Positions 33,742-42,507 of a stretch of DNA of 64,000 nt are shown here, piece by piece. Numbering within the stretch: position 1 is the stretch's first letter; the number at the start of each line of letters is the position of its first letter. This DNA is from CALBPI01 sp045110335 (GTDB lineage Bacteria > Pseudomonadota > Gammaproteobacteria > Steroidobacterales > Woeseiaceae). Below the pieces are notes generated by a model. The model made no database searches, was not told where the DNA came from, and saw only the letters and a list, made by a program, of their open reading frames with translations. Where the stretch lies: the NCBI GenBank assembly GCA_045110335.1, contig JBGCGB010000024.1:260044-324043 (forward strand), given 5' to 3'. The position numbers and the translations under genes were made by a program.

Positions 33742-35664
33742 ATGGGTAAGGTAATCGGTATCGACTTGGGAACGACCAACTCCTGCGTTGCCGTCATGGA
33801 AGGTGACACAGCGCGAGTCATTGAGAACAGTGAGGGTGATCGCACGACGCCATCCATTGTCGCATTCACGAAAGATGAAGAAGTGCTGGTAGGCCAGTCG
33901 GCGAAACGCCAGGCTGTGACAAATCCAACCAATACACTATTTGCGGTTAAGCGCCTTATCGGGCGTCGTTTTGAAGACGACGTCGTTCAGCGCGACATTG
34001 ACATGGTGCCTTACACCATCGCGAAAGCGGATAACGGTGACGCGTGGGTTGAAGTGGATGGCAAGAAAATGGCGCCGCCTGAGGTGTCAGCGCGCGTGTT
34101 GATGAAAATGAAGAAAACCGCTGAGGACTATCTCGGTGAGACCGTCACGGAAGCTGTGATCACAGTGCCGGCTTACTTCAATGACTCGCAGCGCCAAGCC
34201 ACGAAAGATGCCGGCAAGATCGCGGGGCTTGATGTGAAGCGAATCATCAATGAACCTACGGCCGCAGCGTTAGCTTACGGTATGGACAAGCAGCGCGGTG
34301 ATCGCACCGTTGCGGTCTATGACCTTGGTGGTGGTACGTTCGATGTATCGATCATTGAAATCGCCGAAGTTGACGGTGAGCACCAGTTCGAAGTGCTGGC
34401 GACCAACGGCGACACGTTCCTCGGCGGTGAAGATTTCGACCTCAAGATCATTGAATACCTCGCCGCAGAATTCGAAAAAGAGTCCGGCGTCGATATCAAG
34501 AAAGATCCCTTGGCAATGCAACGTCTCAAGGAAGCTGGTGAGAAAGCCAAAATTGAACTGTCTTCCCAACAGCAGACCGAAGTCAATTTGCCTTACATCA
34601 CAGCGGACGCCAGCGGACCAAAACATCTCAACATTAAACTGACACGTGCGAAGCTCGAGTCGTTGGTAGGTGATTTGATCAAGCGTACGATCGAGCCTTG
34701 CAAGGTTGCATTGAAAGATGCCGGTCTGAAAGTTTCTGACGTACAAGACGTGATCCTTGTCGGTGGCCAAACGCGTATGCCGAAGGTTGCTGAAGAAGTG
34801 CAAAACTTCTTCGGATCAGAGCCTCGCCGGGATGTAAACCCCGATGAAGCAGTAGCGATTGGCGCTGCGATTCAGGGCGGTGTTTTGTCCGGTGATGTGA
34901 AAGATGTTTTGTTGTTGGACGTAACGCCGTTGTCGCTCGGTATCGAGACGATGGGTAGCGTCATGACGAAGTTGATCGATAAGAACACAACGATTCCGGC
35001 AAATGCTGAGCAAGTGTTCTCAACGGCAGAAGATGGTCAAACTGCAGTAACCATTCATGTCCTGCAGGGCGAGCGTGAGCGCGCCGGTGATAACAAGTCG
35101 CTAGGCCGTTTCGATCTGTCAGATATCCCGCCGGCACCGCGTGGGCAGCCGCAAATTGAAGTGACGTTCGATATCGACGCTAATGGTATTTTGAACGTAT
35201 CGGCGAAAGATAAAGCCACCGGCAAATCACAGAACATTGTGATTAAGGCATCGAGTGGTTTGTCGGATGACGAAATCGAGGCGATGGTTCAAGAAGCCGA
35301 GGCGCACGCAGAAGATGATCGGAAGTTCCGTGAGTTAGTTGATGTGCGTAATCAGGCGGATGGGCTGGTCCATGCAACCGAGAAGTCTCTCGAAGATCTC
35401 GGTGAGCAAGTTGAAGCTGGCGAGCGTGCGACGATTGAGTCAGCGATTAACGATCTGAAAGCAGCGTTGAAAGGCGACGATAAAGACGCGATTGAAGCGA
35501 AGTCTAAAGCACTGGCGGAAGCATCGGCGAGCATGGCTCAAAAAGCTTATGAGCAACAAGCGGGCGAAGCTTCAGAAGGTGGCGACGCACCGGAAGCCAA
35601 GGCTGCAGACGATGTAGTCGATGCTGAATTCGAAGAGGTCGATGACGACAAAAAGTCGGCCTAA
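33742..35664 (+). CDS. dnaK: Chaperone DnaK (Hsp70)
   Basis: 640 residues. The ATPase domain (1-385) has IGIDLGTTNSCVAVMEG, RIINEPTAAALAYG and AVYDLGGGTFDVSIIE, and the interdomain linker VLLLDVTPLSLGIET follows at about 390. The substrate-binding domain and helical lid come next, and the chain ends in an acidic EFEEVDDDKKSA tail, the usual docking site for partners. It refolds proteins with GrpE and DnaJ. Start ATG 33742 has a GAGGAAA site. The 86-bp space from grpE shows no promoter, while a terminator-like hairpin lies behind the gene, ahead of dnaJ. Confidence 0.98.
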   Translation: MGKVIGIDLGTTNSCVAVMEGDTARVIENSEGDRTTPSIVAFTKDEEVLVGQSAKRQAVTNPTNTLFAVKRLIGRRFEDDVVQRDIDMVPYTIAKADNGDAWVEVDGKKMAPPEVSARVLMKMKKTAEDYLGETVTEAVITVPAYFNDSQRQATKDAGKIAGLDVKRIINEPTAAALAYGMDKQRGDRTVAVYDLGGGTFDVSIIEIAEVDGEHQFEVLATNGDTFLGGEDFDLKIIEYLAAEFEKESGVDIKKDPLAMQRLKEAGEKAKIELSSQQQTEVNLPYITADASGPKHLNIKLTRAKLESLVGDLIKRTIEPCKVALKDAGLKVSDVQDVILVGGQTRMPKVAEEVQNFFGSEPRRDVNPDEAVAIGAAIQGGVLSGDVKDVLLLDVTPLSLGIETMGSVMTKLIDKNTTIPANAEQVFSTAEDGQTAVTIHVLQGERERAGDNKSLGRFDLSDIPPAPRGQPQIEVTFDIDANGILNVSAKDKATGKSQNIVIKASSGLSDDEIEAMVQEAEAHAEDDRKFRELVDVRNQADGLVHATEKSLEDLGEQVEAGERATIESAINDLKAALKGDDKDAIEAKSKALAEASASMAQKAYEQQAGEASEGGDAPEAKAADDVVDAEFEEVDDDKKSA

Positions 35665-35684
35665 TTGAGGTGGGCTTGGAGAAG

Positions 35685-35718
35685 ACCGCACGAGTGGCAG
35701 CAGCCTTCGTGCGGTTTT
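35685..35718 (+). terminator. Intrinsic terminator between dnaK and dnaJ
   Basis: ACCGCACGA (35685-35693) pairs with TCGTGCGGT (35707-35715) and runs into TTTTG. It would stop most dnaK transcripts and keep DnaJ levels below DnaK, unless a dnaJ promoter lies in the remaining 80 bp. Confidence 0.78.
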
Positions 35719-35728
35719 GTCCGTGTCG

Positions 35729-35747
35729 AGAGGCGGCTTACGCCTCT
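35729..35747. repeat. Second small hairpin in the dnaK-dnaJ gap
   Basis: AGAGGCG, loop GCTTA, CGCCTCT: a perfect 7-bp stem 11 bp after the terminator. A third weaker hairpin (GGTCG, GTTAG, CGACC) follows just before dnaJ. They may protect the dnaK mRNA end or affect dnaJ translation; function unknown. Confidence 0.5.
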
Positions 35748-35800
35748 ACATTTTAACTGATCAGGTCGGTTAGCGACCATGAATGGGTTTGAGACAAACA

Positions 35801-36949
35801 ATGGCGAAACGTGACTATTACGAGGTTTTAGGTGTCGGCAAATCGGCAGAAGCAGCCGAACTGAAAAAAGCCTATCGTCGCTTGGCGATGAAGCATCATC
35901 CGGACCGAAACCCGGACGATGCGGAAGCCGAGGCACGTTTTAAAGAAGCCAAGGAAGCTTACGAAGTACTTTCCAGTGCCGAGAAACGCGCGGCCTATGA
36001 TCAATTTGGTCATGCTGGCGTAAGCAATAGCGCTTCGGGCGGTCAGGGCGGCGGCTTTGGTGGTGCCGAGTCATTCAGCGACATGTTCGGTGATGTTTTC
36101 GGCGATATTTTCGGCGGCGGTGGCGGCCGACGTGGCGGTGGCGGCCGACAAGTTTATCGTGGTGCCGATCTTCGCTATGAGCTTGAGATGAGTCTCGAGG
36201 AAGCCGTCAGAGGTGAGAACAAAACACTCGAGATACCGACTTACGTGGGATGCGATACGTGTTCCGGCAGCGGCGCTGCAAAAGGCTCACAGCCTGAGAC
36301 TTGCGATACTTGCGGTGGCGCGGGCCAGGTGCGGATGCAACAAGGGTTTTTCTCGGTACAACAAACCTGCCCGACTTGTCGCGGAGAAGGGAATACGATC
36401 AAGGATCCTTGTAAGTCATGCAACGGTGGCGGCCGTATTCGCAAGACGCGGAAGTTATCGGTCAAGATTCCTGCTGGGGTCGATAGTGGCGACCGCATCC
36501 GTCTGACGGGTGAGGGTGAAGCAGGCCGAAATGGCGGACCGTCCGGTGATCTTTATGTCGAGGTTCATCTCCAAGCCCACGAAATGTTCGAGCGCGATGG
36601 TCCGGATTTGCATTGCGATGTTCCATTAAATTTTGTTACCGCGGCCTTGGGCGGTACTGTGGAAGTGCCAACATTGGACGGACAGGTCAGTTTGAAGGTG
36701 CCGCAGGGTACACAAACCGGCAAGGTATTCAGGCTTCGCGGGAAAGGCGTGCCGACGGTGCGCATTCGCGAGCCTGGTGATCTGTATTGTCGCGTCTCGG
36801 TCGAGACGCCGGTTAACCTGACGGGTGATCAGAAAGACTTGCTGCGCAAGTTCGATGATGCTGTGGATCTTGGCGGCGACCGCCACAATCCTCGCACACG
36901 ATCTTGGACGGACAGCGTCAAGCGTTTCTTTGACAATATTAGCGGTTGA
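35801..36949 (+). CDS. dnaJ: Co-chaperone DnaJ (Hsp40)
   Basis: 382 residues from ATG at 35801 (MAKRDYYEVLGVGK). The J domain carries MKHHPDRNPDD with the HPD that stimulates DnaK; a Gly/Phe-rich linker follows (FGGAESFSDMFGDVFGDIFGGG, with Gly runs), then four zinc-finger repeats CDTCSGSGA, CDTCGGAGQ, CPTCRGEGN and CKSCNGGGR, and the C-terminal substrate-binding barrel. All zinc cysteines are present. ATG at 35783 is in frame but less likely. In Pseudomonas-type gene order dapB follows dnaJ; here carA follows directly. Confidence 0.97.
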   Translation: MAKRDYYEVLGVGKSAEAAELKKAYRRLAMKHHPDRNPDDAEAEARFKEAKEAYEVLSSAEKRAAYDQFGHAGVSNSASGGQGGGFGGAESFSDMFGDVFGDIFGGGGGRRGGGGRQVYRGADLRYELEMSLEEAVRGENKTLEIPTYVGCDTCSGSGAAKGSQPETCDTCGGAGQVRMQQGFFSVQQTCPTCRGEGNTIKDPCKSCNGGGRIRKTRKLSVKIPAGVDSGDRIRLTGEGEAGRNGGPSGDLYVEVHLQAHEMFERDGPDLHCDVPLNFVTAALGGTVEVPTLDGQVSLKVPQGTQTGKVFRLRGKGVPTVRIREPGDLYCRVSVETPVNLTGDQKDLLRKFDDAVDLGGDRHNPRTRSWTDSVKRFFDNISG

Positions 36950-37077
36950 GGTTTCGGACACTGACCGTTGGGGTTTTTGTATTGGATTGATCAGTTTTTT
37001 GATCCGATCGCTCTTTTCAACTTCCGTGAACTGGCGTAGACTATGTCAGGTCGTGGAGCAAAATCCTCTGACCTGCC

Positions 37078-37116
37078 AAAGCGGAAGCCCGTCCTGAACA
37101 TTTGCTTCCGCTTTTG
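37078..37116 (+). terminator. Intrinsic terminator or attenuator just before carA
   Basis: AAAGCGGAAGC (37078-37088) pairs perfectly with GCTTCCGCTTT (37104-37114), an 11-bp stem followed by TG after a short T run, 36 bp ahead of carA and 130 bp behind dnaJ. A possible -10 box (TAGACT, 37036-37041) precedes it. It may end dnaJ transcripts or attenuate carAB. Confidence 0.7.
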
Positions 37117-37151
37117 TGTATCTGCCTTTAGGTAACGCAACAGGGGTCAGC

Positions 37152-38330
37152 ATGGTCAAACCGGCAATTCTCGCACTTGAAGATGGCACTGTATTCCGCG
37201 GGCTTTCCTGCGGCGCAGAAGGGTCTACTGTTGGTGAGGTCGTATTCAACACCTCAATGACGGGATATCAGGAGATCCTCACCGATCCATCCTACTGTCA
37301 ACAAATCGTCACGTTAACCTATCCCCATATTGGCAACACCGGCATTAATAGCGAGGATTTTGAATCTTCGAAAGTGCATGCCTCCGGATTGATCATTCGC
37401 GACCGCTCGATCGTCACTTCAAACTGGCGTAGCGAACAAAATCTGGCTGATTTTCTGCGACGTGCCAACGTCGTTGCAATTGCCGATTTGGATACCCGCC
37501 AACTCACGCGTCACATCCGCGAACACGGTGCGCAGTCCGGCTGCATCATGGCTGCGGACGACGCCGTTAACGGGCAAGCACTCATCGATAAAGCATTGGC
37601 TGCAGCGCGCTCGGCGCCGGGTCTCGGTGGTACTGATTTGGCTAAAGTCGTTACCACTGATGAGACGTATCAATGGGCACAGGGCGAGTCCTGGAATAAC
37701 CCCGATCCGGTGGTAACACGACGAATTGCACCCATCCATATCGTGGCATACGACTTTGGCATCAAACGCAATATCTTGCGCCTGTTGGTTGAGAATGATT
37801 GTCGAGTCACCGTGGTGCCGGCGACAACAACAGCGGAAGAGGCTTTGGCACTGAAGCCCGATGGCATCTTTTTGTCAAACGGTCCGGGCGACCCCGAGCC
37901 ATGTGACTACGCGATCACGGCTATCCAAACCTTGCTTGAGCGGCAAATTCCGATGTTTGGTATTTGCCTCGGTCACCAATTGCTGGCGCTCGCTGCCGGT
38001 GCGAAAACCATGAAGATGAAGTTTGGCCATCATGGCGCCAATCATCCGGTGCAAGAGATGGATAGCGGCCGCGTCTTCATCACCAGCCAAAATCATGGTT
38101 TTGCGGTTGATGAGTCCTCTTTGCCGGAGCATCTTATCCCGACGCATCGGTCGCTGTTCGATGGTACGTTGCAGGGCATCGCGCACACCGAGGCGCCTGC
38201 ATTTTCGTTCCAGGGTCACCCGGAAGCCAGTCCTGGACCGCAGGACTTGCGGCCATTGTTTTACGCCTTTTCGAAGATGGTCGTTGACCACGCCAATCTT
38301 CCAGCTATCACCCCCGAAACCGTCGCCTGA
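37152..38330 (+). CDS. carA: Carbamoyl-phosphate synthase small subunit
   Basis: 392 residues from ATG at 37152. It supplies ammonia from glutamine to CarB for arginine and pyrimidine synthesis. The N-terminal domain has AILALEDGTVFRG and VVFNTSMTGYQEILTDPSY; the class I glutaminase domain has the nucleophile in MFGICLGHQLLALAAG, and the His and Glu of the triad in FSFQGHPEASPGP. The codons upstream to 37116 are in frame but lie within the terminator/leader. carB follows 53 bp downstream. Confidence 0.97.
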   Translation: MVKPAILALEDGTVFRGLSCGAEGSTVGEVVFNTSMTGYQEILTDPSYCQQIVTLTYPHIGNTGINSEDFESSKVHASGLIIRDRSIVTSNWRSEQNLADFLRRANVVAIADLDTRQLTRHIREHGAQSGCIMAADDAVNGQALIDKALAAARSAPGLGGTDLAKVVTTDETYQWAQGESWNNPDPVVTRRIAPIHIVAYDFGIKRNILRLLVENDCRVTVVPATTTAEEALALKPDGIFLSNGPGDPEPCDYAITAIQTLLERQIPMFGICLGHQLLALAAGAKTMKMKFGHHGANHPVQEMDSGRVFITSQNHGFAVDESSLPEHLIPTHRSLFDGTLQGIAHTEAPAFSFQGHPEASPGPQDLRPLFYAFSKMVVDHANLPAITPETVA

Positions 38331-38383
38331 AAGTCGATGCTTAAGGTCTGTTGAACATTAATCACTGAAGGAGCCCAACTGCT

Positions 38384-41300
38384 GTGCCAAAACGCGACGA
38401 TATCAAGAGTGTTCTGATTATTGGTGCAGGTCCGATCATTATTGGTCAGGCTTGTGAGTTCGATTACTCCGGCGCTCAAGCGTGTAAAGCGCTGCGTGAG
38501 GAAGGCTTTCGGGTGATTCTGATCAATTCGAACCCAGCCACGATCATGACCGATCCGGACATGGCTGACGCGGTTTACATCGAACCGGTGCATTGGACGG
38601 CCGTTGCGCGAATTATTGAAAAAGAAAAACCGGACGTGCTGTTGCCGACGATGGGCGGTCAGACAGCTCTAAACTGCGCGCTGGATTTGGTACGGGAAGG
38701 GGTTCTCGAGAAATTTGGCGTAGAGATGATTGGCGCTTCCCGCGAAGCCATCGATATGGCTGAAGATCGCGAGCAGTTTAAAGTCGCGATGGATGAGATT
38801 GGGCTCGAGTCTCCCGTCGCCGACGTCGCCCATGATCTTGAAGAAGCTTGGGCAGTTCAGAAGGAGATCGGTTTCCCGGCGATCATACGCCCGTCGTTCA
38901 CGATGGGCGGCAGCGGTGGCGGGATCGCGTACAACAAAGAAGAGTTTGAAGCGATCGTCAGCAATGGCCTCGATATGTCACCAACCACTGAGGTGTTGAT
39001 CGAAGAGTCCATTATTGGTTGGAAAGAATTCGAGATGGAAGTGGTGCGCGACAAAGCAGATAATTGCATCATCATTTGTGCTATCGAGAACGTCGATGCG
39101 ATGGGTGTGCATACTGGTGATTCAATCACAGTGGCACCTGCCCAAACATTGACCGATCGCGAGTACCAACGAATGCGTAATGCTTCACTGGCGGTGCTCC
39201 GCAAAATTGGTGTGGAAACTGGTGGTTCGAATGTGCAGTTTGCCGTCAATCCGGATAACGGCCGGATGTTGGTAATCGAGATGAATCCGCGCGTGTCCAG
39301 ATCGTCAGCTTTAGCATCCAAGGCAACCGGATTTCCGATCGCGCGTGTTGCTGCAAAACTGGCTTGCGGCTACACACTTGATGAATTGGCCAACGATATT
39401 ACTGGCGGGCAAACACCGGCTTCTTTCGAGCCGACAATTGACTATGTGGTGACCAAGATTCCGCGTTTCACCTTTGAGAAATTCCCGGGTGCCGATTCCA
39501 GGTTAACGACCTCGATGAAGTCAGTTGGCGAGGTGATGGCGATTGGCAGAACATTCCAGGAGTCGCTGCAAAAGGCTTTACGAGGCCTGGAAACTGACCT
39601 TACCGGACTCGATTCCCAAATGCCGGACGATGTTAGCGACGAGACGCGTAACGAGACGGTAGAGACTCAGGTTCGCAAGCCAAGTTCGACGCGGCTGCTT
39701 TGGGTCGCGGATGCGTTCCGGATTGGCCTGAGTATTAACGACGTTCAGAAAATGTCGGGAATCGATCCATGGTTCCTTGGTCAGATTCTCGATTTGATTC
39801 GGGTTGAAAAGGGCATCGCAAACCTCGGTGAAGCGGTCTTCAAACCGGCGAACATGCGCGAGCTTAAGCGTCGTGGTTTCGGCGACGCACGTATTGCGGC
39901 ACTGTCGGGCCACAACATGAATGAGGTTCGCGCAAAGCGTATTGAAGCTGGGGTCTTACCGGTCTACAAGAGAGTGGATTCATGCGCGGCGGAGTTTTCA
40001 TCCGATACGGCTTACATGTATTCGACCTATGAGCGTTATTGCGAAGCCAATCCGAGCGACAAGAAAAAGATCATGATCCTAGGTGGCGGGCCCAACCGCA
40101 TTGGCCAGGGGATCGAGTTTGATTATTGCTGTGTGCACGCATCGTTAGCGCTGCGCGAAGCGGGGTTTGAGACGATCATGGTCAATTGTAATCCGGAAAC
40201 TGTTTCGACGGATCCGGATACATCAGACCGATTGTATTTCGAGCCGCTAACGTTCGAAGACGTCATGAGCATCGTGGATCTGGAAAAGCCGGTAGGGGTG
40301 ATTGTTCAATTCGGTGGCCAAACGCCATTGAAATTGGCCGACGCACTTGAGGCTGCGGGCGCGCCAGTTATCGGCACGTCGCCAGACTCGATTGATTTGG
40401 CCGAAGACCGGGAACGATTCCAGAAAGTTATTGAAGAACTCGCTTTGGCACAACCGCCGAACTGTATTGCTCGCAACACGGATGAAGCGTTGGAACGTGC
40501 CGGTGAAGTCGGTTATCCACTCGTTGTGCGGCCCAGTTATGTTCTGGGTGGGCGCGCGATGGAAATCGTCTACAACGACGACGAGCTGCGGGGCTACATG
40601 CGCGAGGCAGTATCCGTATCGAACGACAGTCCGGTCTTGTTGGACCGTTTTCTAGATCACGCTGTTGAAGTTGACGTGGACATCATTTGCGATGGCACTG
40701 ATGTGCTGGTCGGCGGGATCATGGAGCACATAGAGCAGGCTGGCGTTCACTCGGGCGATTCAGGCTGTGTACTGCCACCGACGTCTCTATCGGAGTCGGT
40801 GCAAGCCGAACTGATTGACCAAGTCACCAAACTTGCCAAGGCACTAAAAGTGATTGGACTGATGAACACGCAGTTTGCGATCAAGGATGAGACGATCTAT
40901 CTACTGGAGGTAAATCCGCGCGCATCCCGGACTGTGCCTTTTGTATCGAAAGCAACTGGCGTGCCTTTGGCGAAGTTAGCGGCCCGCGTGATGGCGGGTG
41001 CGACGCTTGCGGAGCTTGCGGCGACCGACCAGGTGACGCCCGAGTTTTACTCGGTGAAAGAAGCGGTGTTCCCGTTTGCAAGATTCCCATTATCCGATCC
41101 GATTTTAGGTCCGGAAATGAAATCGACCGGCGAGGTGATGGGTACCGGAAAGTCATTCGGTGAGGCTTATGCGAAAGCACAACTGGCGTCGGGCGTGACA
41201 TTGCCGCGCGGCGGCACGGCGATTATTTCGGTCCGGGATCGTGACAAGAAGGATGCCGTTGAGCTGGCAGAGATGTTGATCGAGCTCGGATTTGATATCG

Positions 41301-41611
41301 TAGCGACCCAAGGGACGGCGACTATCCTGAATGAAGCGGGGGTCGCCTGTCTCCGAGCGAACAAAGTGAATGAAGGCCGGCCTCATTTGGTTGATATGAT
41401 CAAGAACGGTGAGATTTCGCTTATCATCAACACGACGGAAGGCAAGAAAGCCATTCGTGATTCGCAGACGATTCGTGGCGAGGCGGTTGCCCGTGCGGTG
41501 ACCTATTACACGACATTATCGGCGGCACGCGCGACCTGTGTCGCGATGAAACATTTGGCGGATGATACGGTCAATTGTCTTCAGGATTTACATGCCTTGA
41601 ATGCAGCTTAA
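38384..41611 (+). CDS. carB: Carbamoyl-phosphate synthase large subunit
   Basis: 1075 residues, full length, with the two homologous ATP-grasp halves: DIKSVLIIGAGPIIIGQACEFDYSG opens the first, and KKKIMILGGGPNRIGQGIEFDYCC the second. ATP-grasp motifs PAIIRPSFTMGGSGGGIAYN and PLVVRPSYVLGGRAMEIVYN, the oligomerisation domain between them, and the C-terminal MGS-like allosteric domain (about from residue 940) are present. It makes carbamoyl phosphate from bicarbonate, ammonia and two ATP. GTG at 38384 after AAGGAG is the start. It is followed by greA after 43 bp. Confidence 0.98.
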   Translation: MPKRDDIKSVLIIGAGPIIIGQACEFDYSGAQACKALREEGFRVILINSNPATIMTDPDMADAVYIEPVHWTAVARIIEKEKPDVLLPTMGGQTALNCALDLVREGVLEKFGVEMIGASREAIDMAEDREQFKVAMDEIGLESPVADVAHDLEEAWAVQKEIGFPAIIRPSFTMGGSGGGIAYNKEEFEAIVSNGLDMSPTTEVLIEESIIGWKEFEMEVVRDKADNCIIICAIENVDAMGVHTGDSITVAPAQTLTDREYQRMRNASLAVLRKIGVETGGSNVQFAVNPDNGRMLVIEMNPRVSRSSALASKATGFPIARVAAKLACGYTLDELANDITGGQTPASFEPTIDYVVTKIPRFTFEKFPGADSRLTTSMKSVGEVMAIGRTFQESLQKALRGLETDLTGLDSQMPDDVSDETRNETVETQVRKPSSTRLLWVADAFRIGLSINDVQKMSGIDPWFLGQILDLIRVEKGIANLGEAVFKPANMRELKRRGFGDARIAALSGHNMNEVRAKRIEAGVLPVYKRVDSCAAEFSSDTAYMYSTYERYCEANPSDKKKIMILGGGPNRIGQGIEFDYCCVHASLALREAGFETIMVNCNPETVSTDPDTSDRLYFEPLTFEDVMSIVDLEKPVGVIVQFGGQTPLKLADALEAAGAPVIGTSPDSIDLAEDRERFQKVIEELALAQPPNCIARNTDEALERAGEVGYPLVVRPSYVLGGRAMEIVYNDDELRGYMREAVSVSNDSPVLLDRFLDHAVEVDVDIICDGTDVLVGGIMEHIEQAGVHSGDSGCVLPPTSLSESVQAELIDQVTKLAKALKVIGLMNTQFAIKDETIYLLEVNPRASRTVPFVSKATGVPLAKLAARVMAGATLAELAATDQVTPEFYSVKEAVFPFARFPLSDPILGPEMKSTGEVMGTGKSFGEAYAKAQLASGVTLPRGGTAIISVRDRDKKDAVELAEMLIELGFDIVATQGTATILNEAGVACLRANKVNEGRPHLVDMIKNGEISLIINTTEGKKAIRDSQTIRGEAVARAVTYYTTLSAARATCVAMKHLADDTVNCLQDLHALNAA

Positions 41612-41654
41612 CGGTCGCATCTGTCGGGCAAGACTATTTTTTTAAGGAAGCACA

Positions 41655-42131
41655 GTGAACAAAGTGCCATTGACCGCGCGTGGCGCGGAGCAATTACAGG
41701 TTGAATTGAAACAGCTCAAGTCCGTTGATCGACCACGGATCATTCAGGCGATTGCGGAAGCTCGTGAACACGGTGATTTGAAAGAGAATGCCGAGTATCA
41801 CGCCGCGCGCGAGCAACAGAGTTTCGCTGAGGGGCGGATTCAGGAGATCGAAGCCAAACTTTCCAATGCTCAAGTGATCGACGTCACCAAACTGGATGCC
41901 AAAGGCAAAGTGGTTTTCGGCGCGACGGTTGAGCTCGTCGATCTAGCGAACGACCAAACGACGACCTACCAGATCGTCGGCGACGATGAGGCTGATATCA
42001 AGAAAGGTATGATTTCGATCAGTTCGCCGATTGCACGTGCACTCATAGGCAAGAGCGAGGGCGATGATGTGACCGTTGCCGCACCAGCCGGCGACCGTGA
42101 TTATGAGATCGTGGAAGTGCGCTACGTTTAG
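41655..42131 (+). CDS. greA: Transcript cleavage factor GreA
   Basis: 158 residues, the normal length. The N-terminal antiparallel coiled coil (AEQLQVELKQLKSVDRPRIIQAIAEAREHGDLKENAEYHAAREQQ, residues about 12-56) carries the acidic tip DLKENAEY that reaches the active site of RNA polymerase to restart backtracked complexes. The FKBP-like C-terminal domain has VFGATVELVD, YQIVGDDEADI and SPIARALIGKSEGDDV. GTG at 41655 is the start after TAAGGA. It overlaps the convergent yhbY gene by 4 bp. Confidence 0.97.
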   Translation: MNKVPLTARGAEQLQVELKQLKSVDRPRIIQAIAEAREHGDLKENAEYHAAREQQSFAEGRIQEIEAKLSNAQVIDVTKLDAKGKVVFGATVELVDLANDQTTTYQIVGDDEADIKKGMISISSPIARALIGKSEGDDVTVAAPAGDRDYEIVEVRYV

Positions 42132-42427
42132 CGGCTACCGAGCACAATCTTAGGCTTTTTGGGATTACGACGAAACAGCAGAGCGATGTTGCCGGTTCGT
42201 TGGACGAGCGATGCACCGGTGCTGTCGCAAATCTCTTTCAGCCAGCTATCGCGAATCTCCCGGTCGCCGACCCGGATACTCACTTTGATCAATTCATGGA
42301 AATCCAGCGCTTGCTCAATCTCATGACCCACATTCTCGCTGACCCCTTTATCGGCCAGCATCACGACAGGCTTCAGGTGATGACCCAATCCACGAAGTGT
42401 TTTTTTCTGTCGTTCTGTCAATTCCAT
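42128..42427 (-). CDS. yhbY: YhbY, CRM-domain ribosome-assembly RNA-binding protein
   Basis: 99 residues from ATG at 42427 (MELTERQKKTLRG), matching E. coli YhbY; 15 further in-frame residues up to 42472 are not conserved. The CRM fold shows as LRGLGHHLKPVVMLADKGVSENVGHEIEQAL and ELIKVSIRV, with the GxxG-like loop in LKEICDSTGASLVQRTGNIALLFRRN. YhbY binds pre-50S particles. It is divergent from rlmE with an 80-bp space. Confidence 0.95.
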   Translation of the reverse strand: MELTERQKKTLRGLGHHLKPVVMLADKGVSENVGHEIEQALDFHELIKVSIRVGDREIRDSWLKEICDSTGASLVQRTGNIALLFRRNPKKPKIVLGSR

Positions 42428-42507
42428 GAAGCGGTTCATCCGGTCAGTATTAAGCCGGATATTATCCGGCAAAAGCTGCGTGCCGTCACGCTTTCATCAG
42501 TGTCTCC

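Noticed and set aside
34270..34803. Minus-strand frame of 177 codons inside dnaK
   Set aside because: Entirely antisense to dnaK, whose coding evidence is overwhelming.
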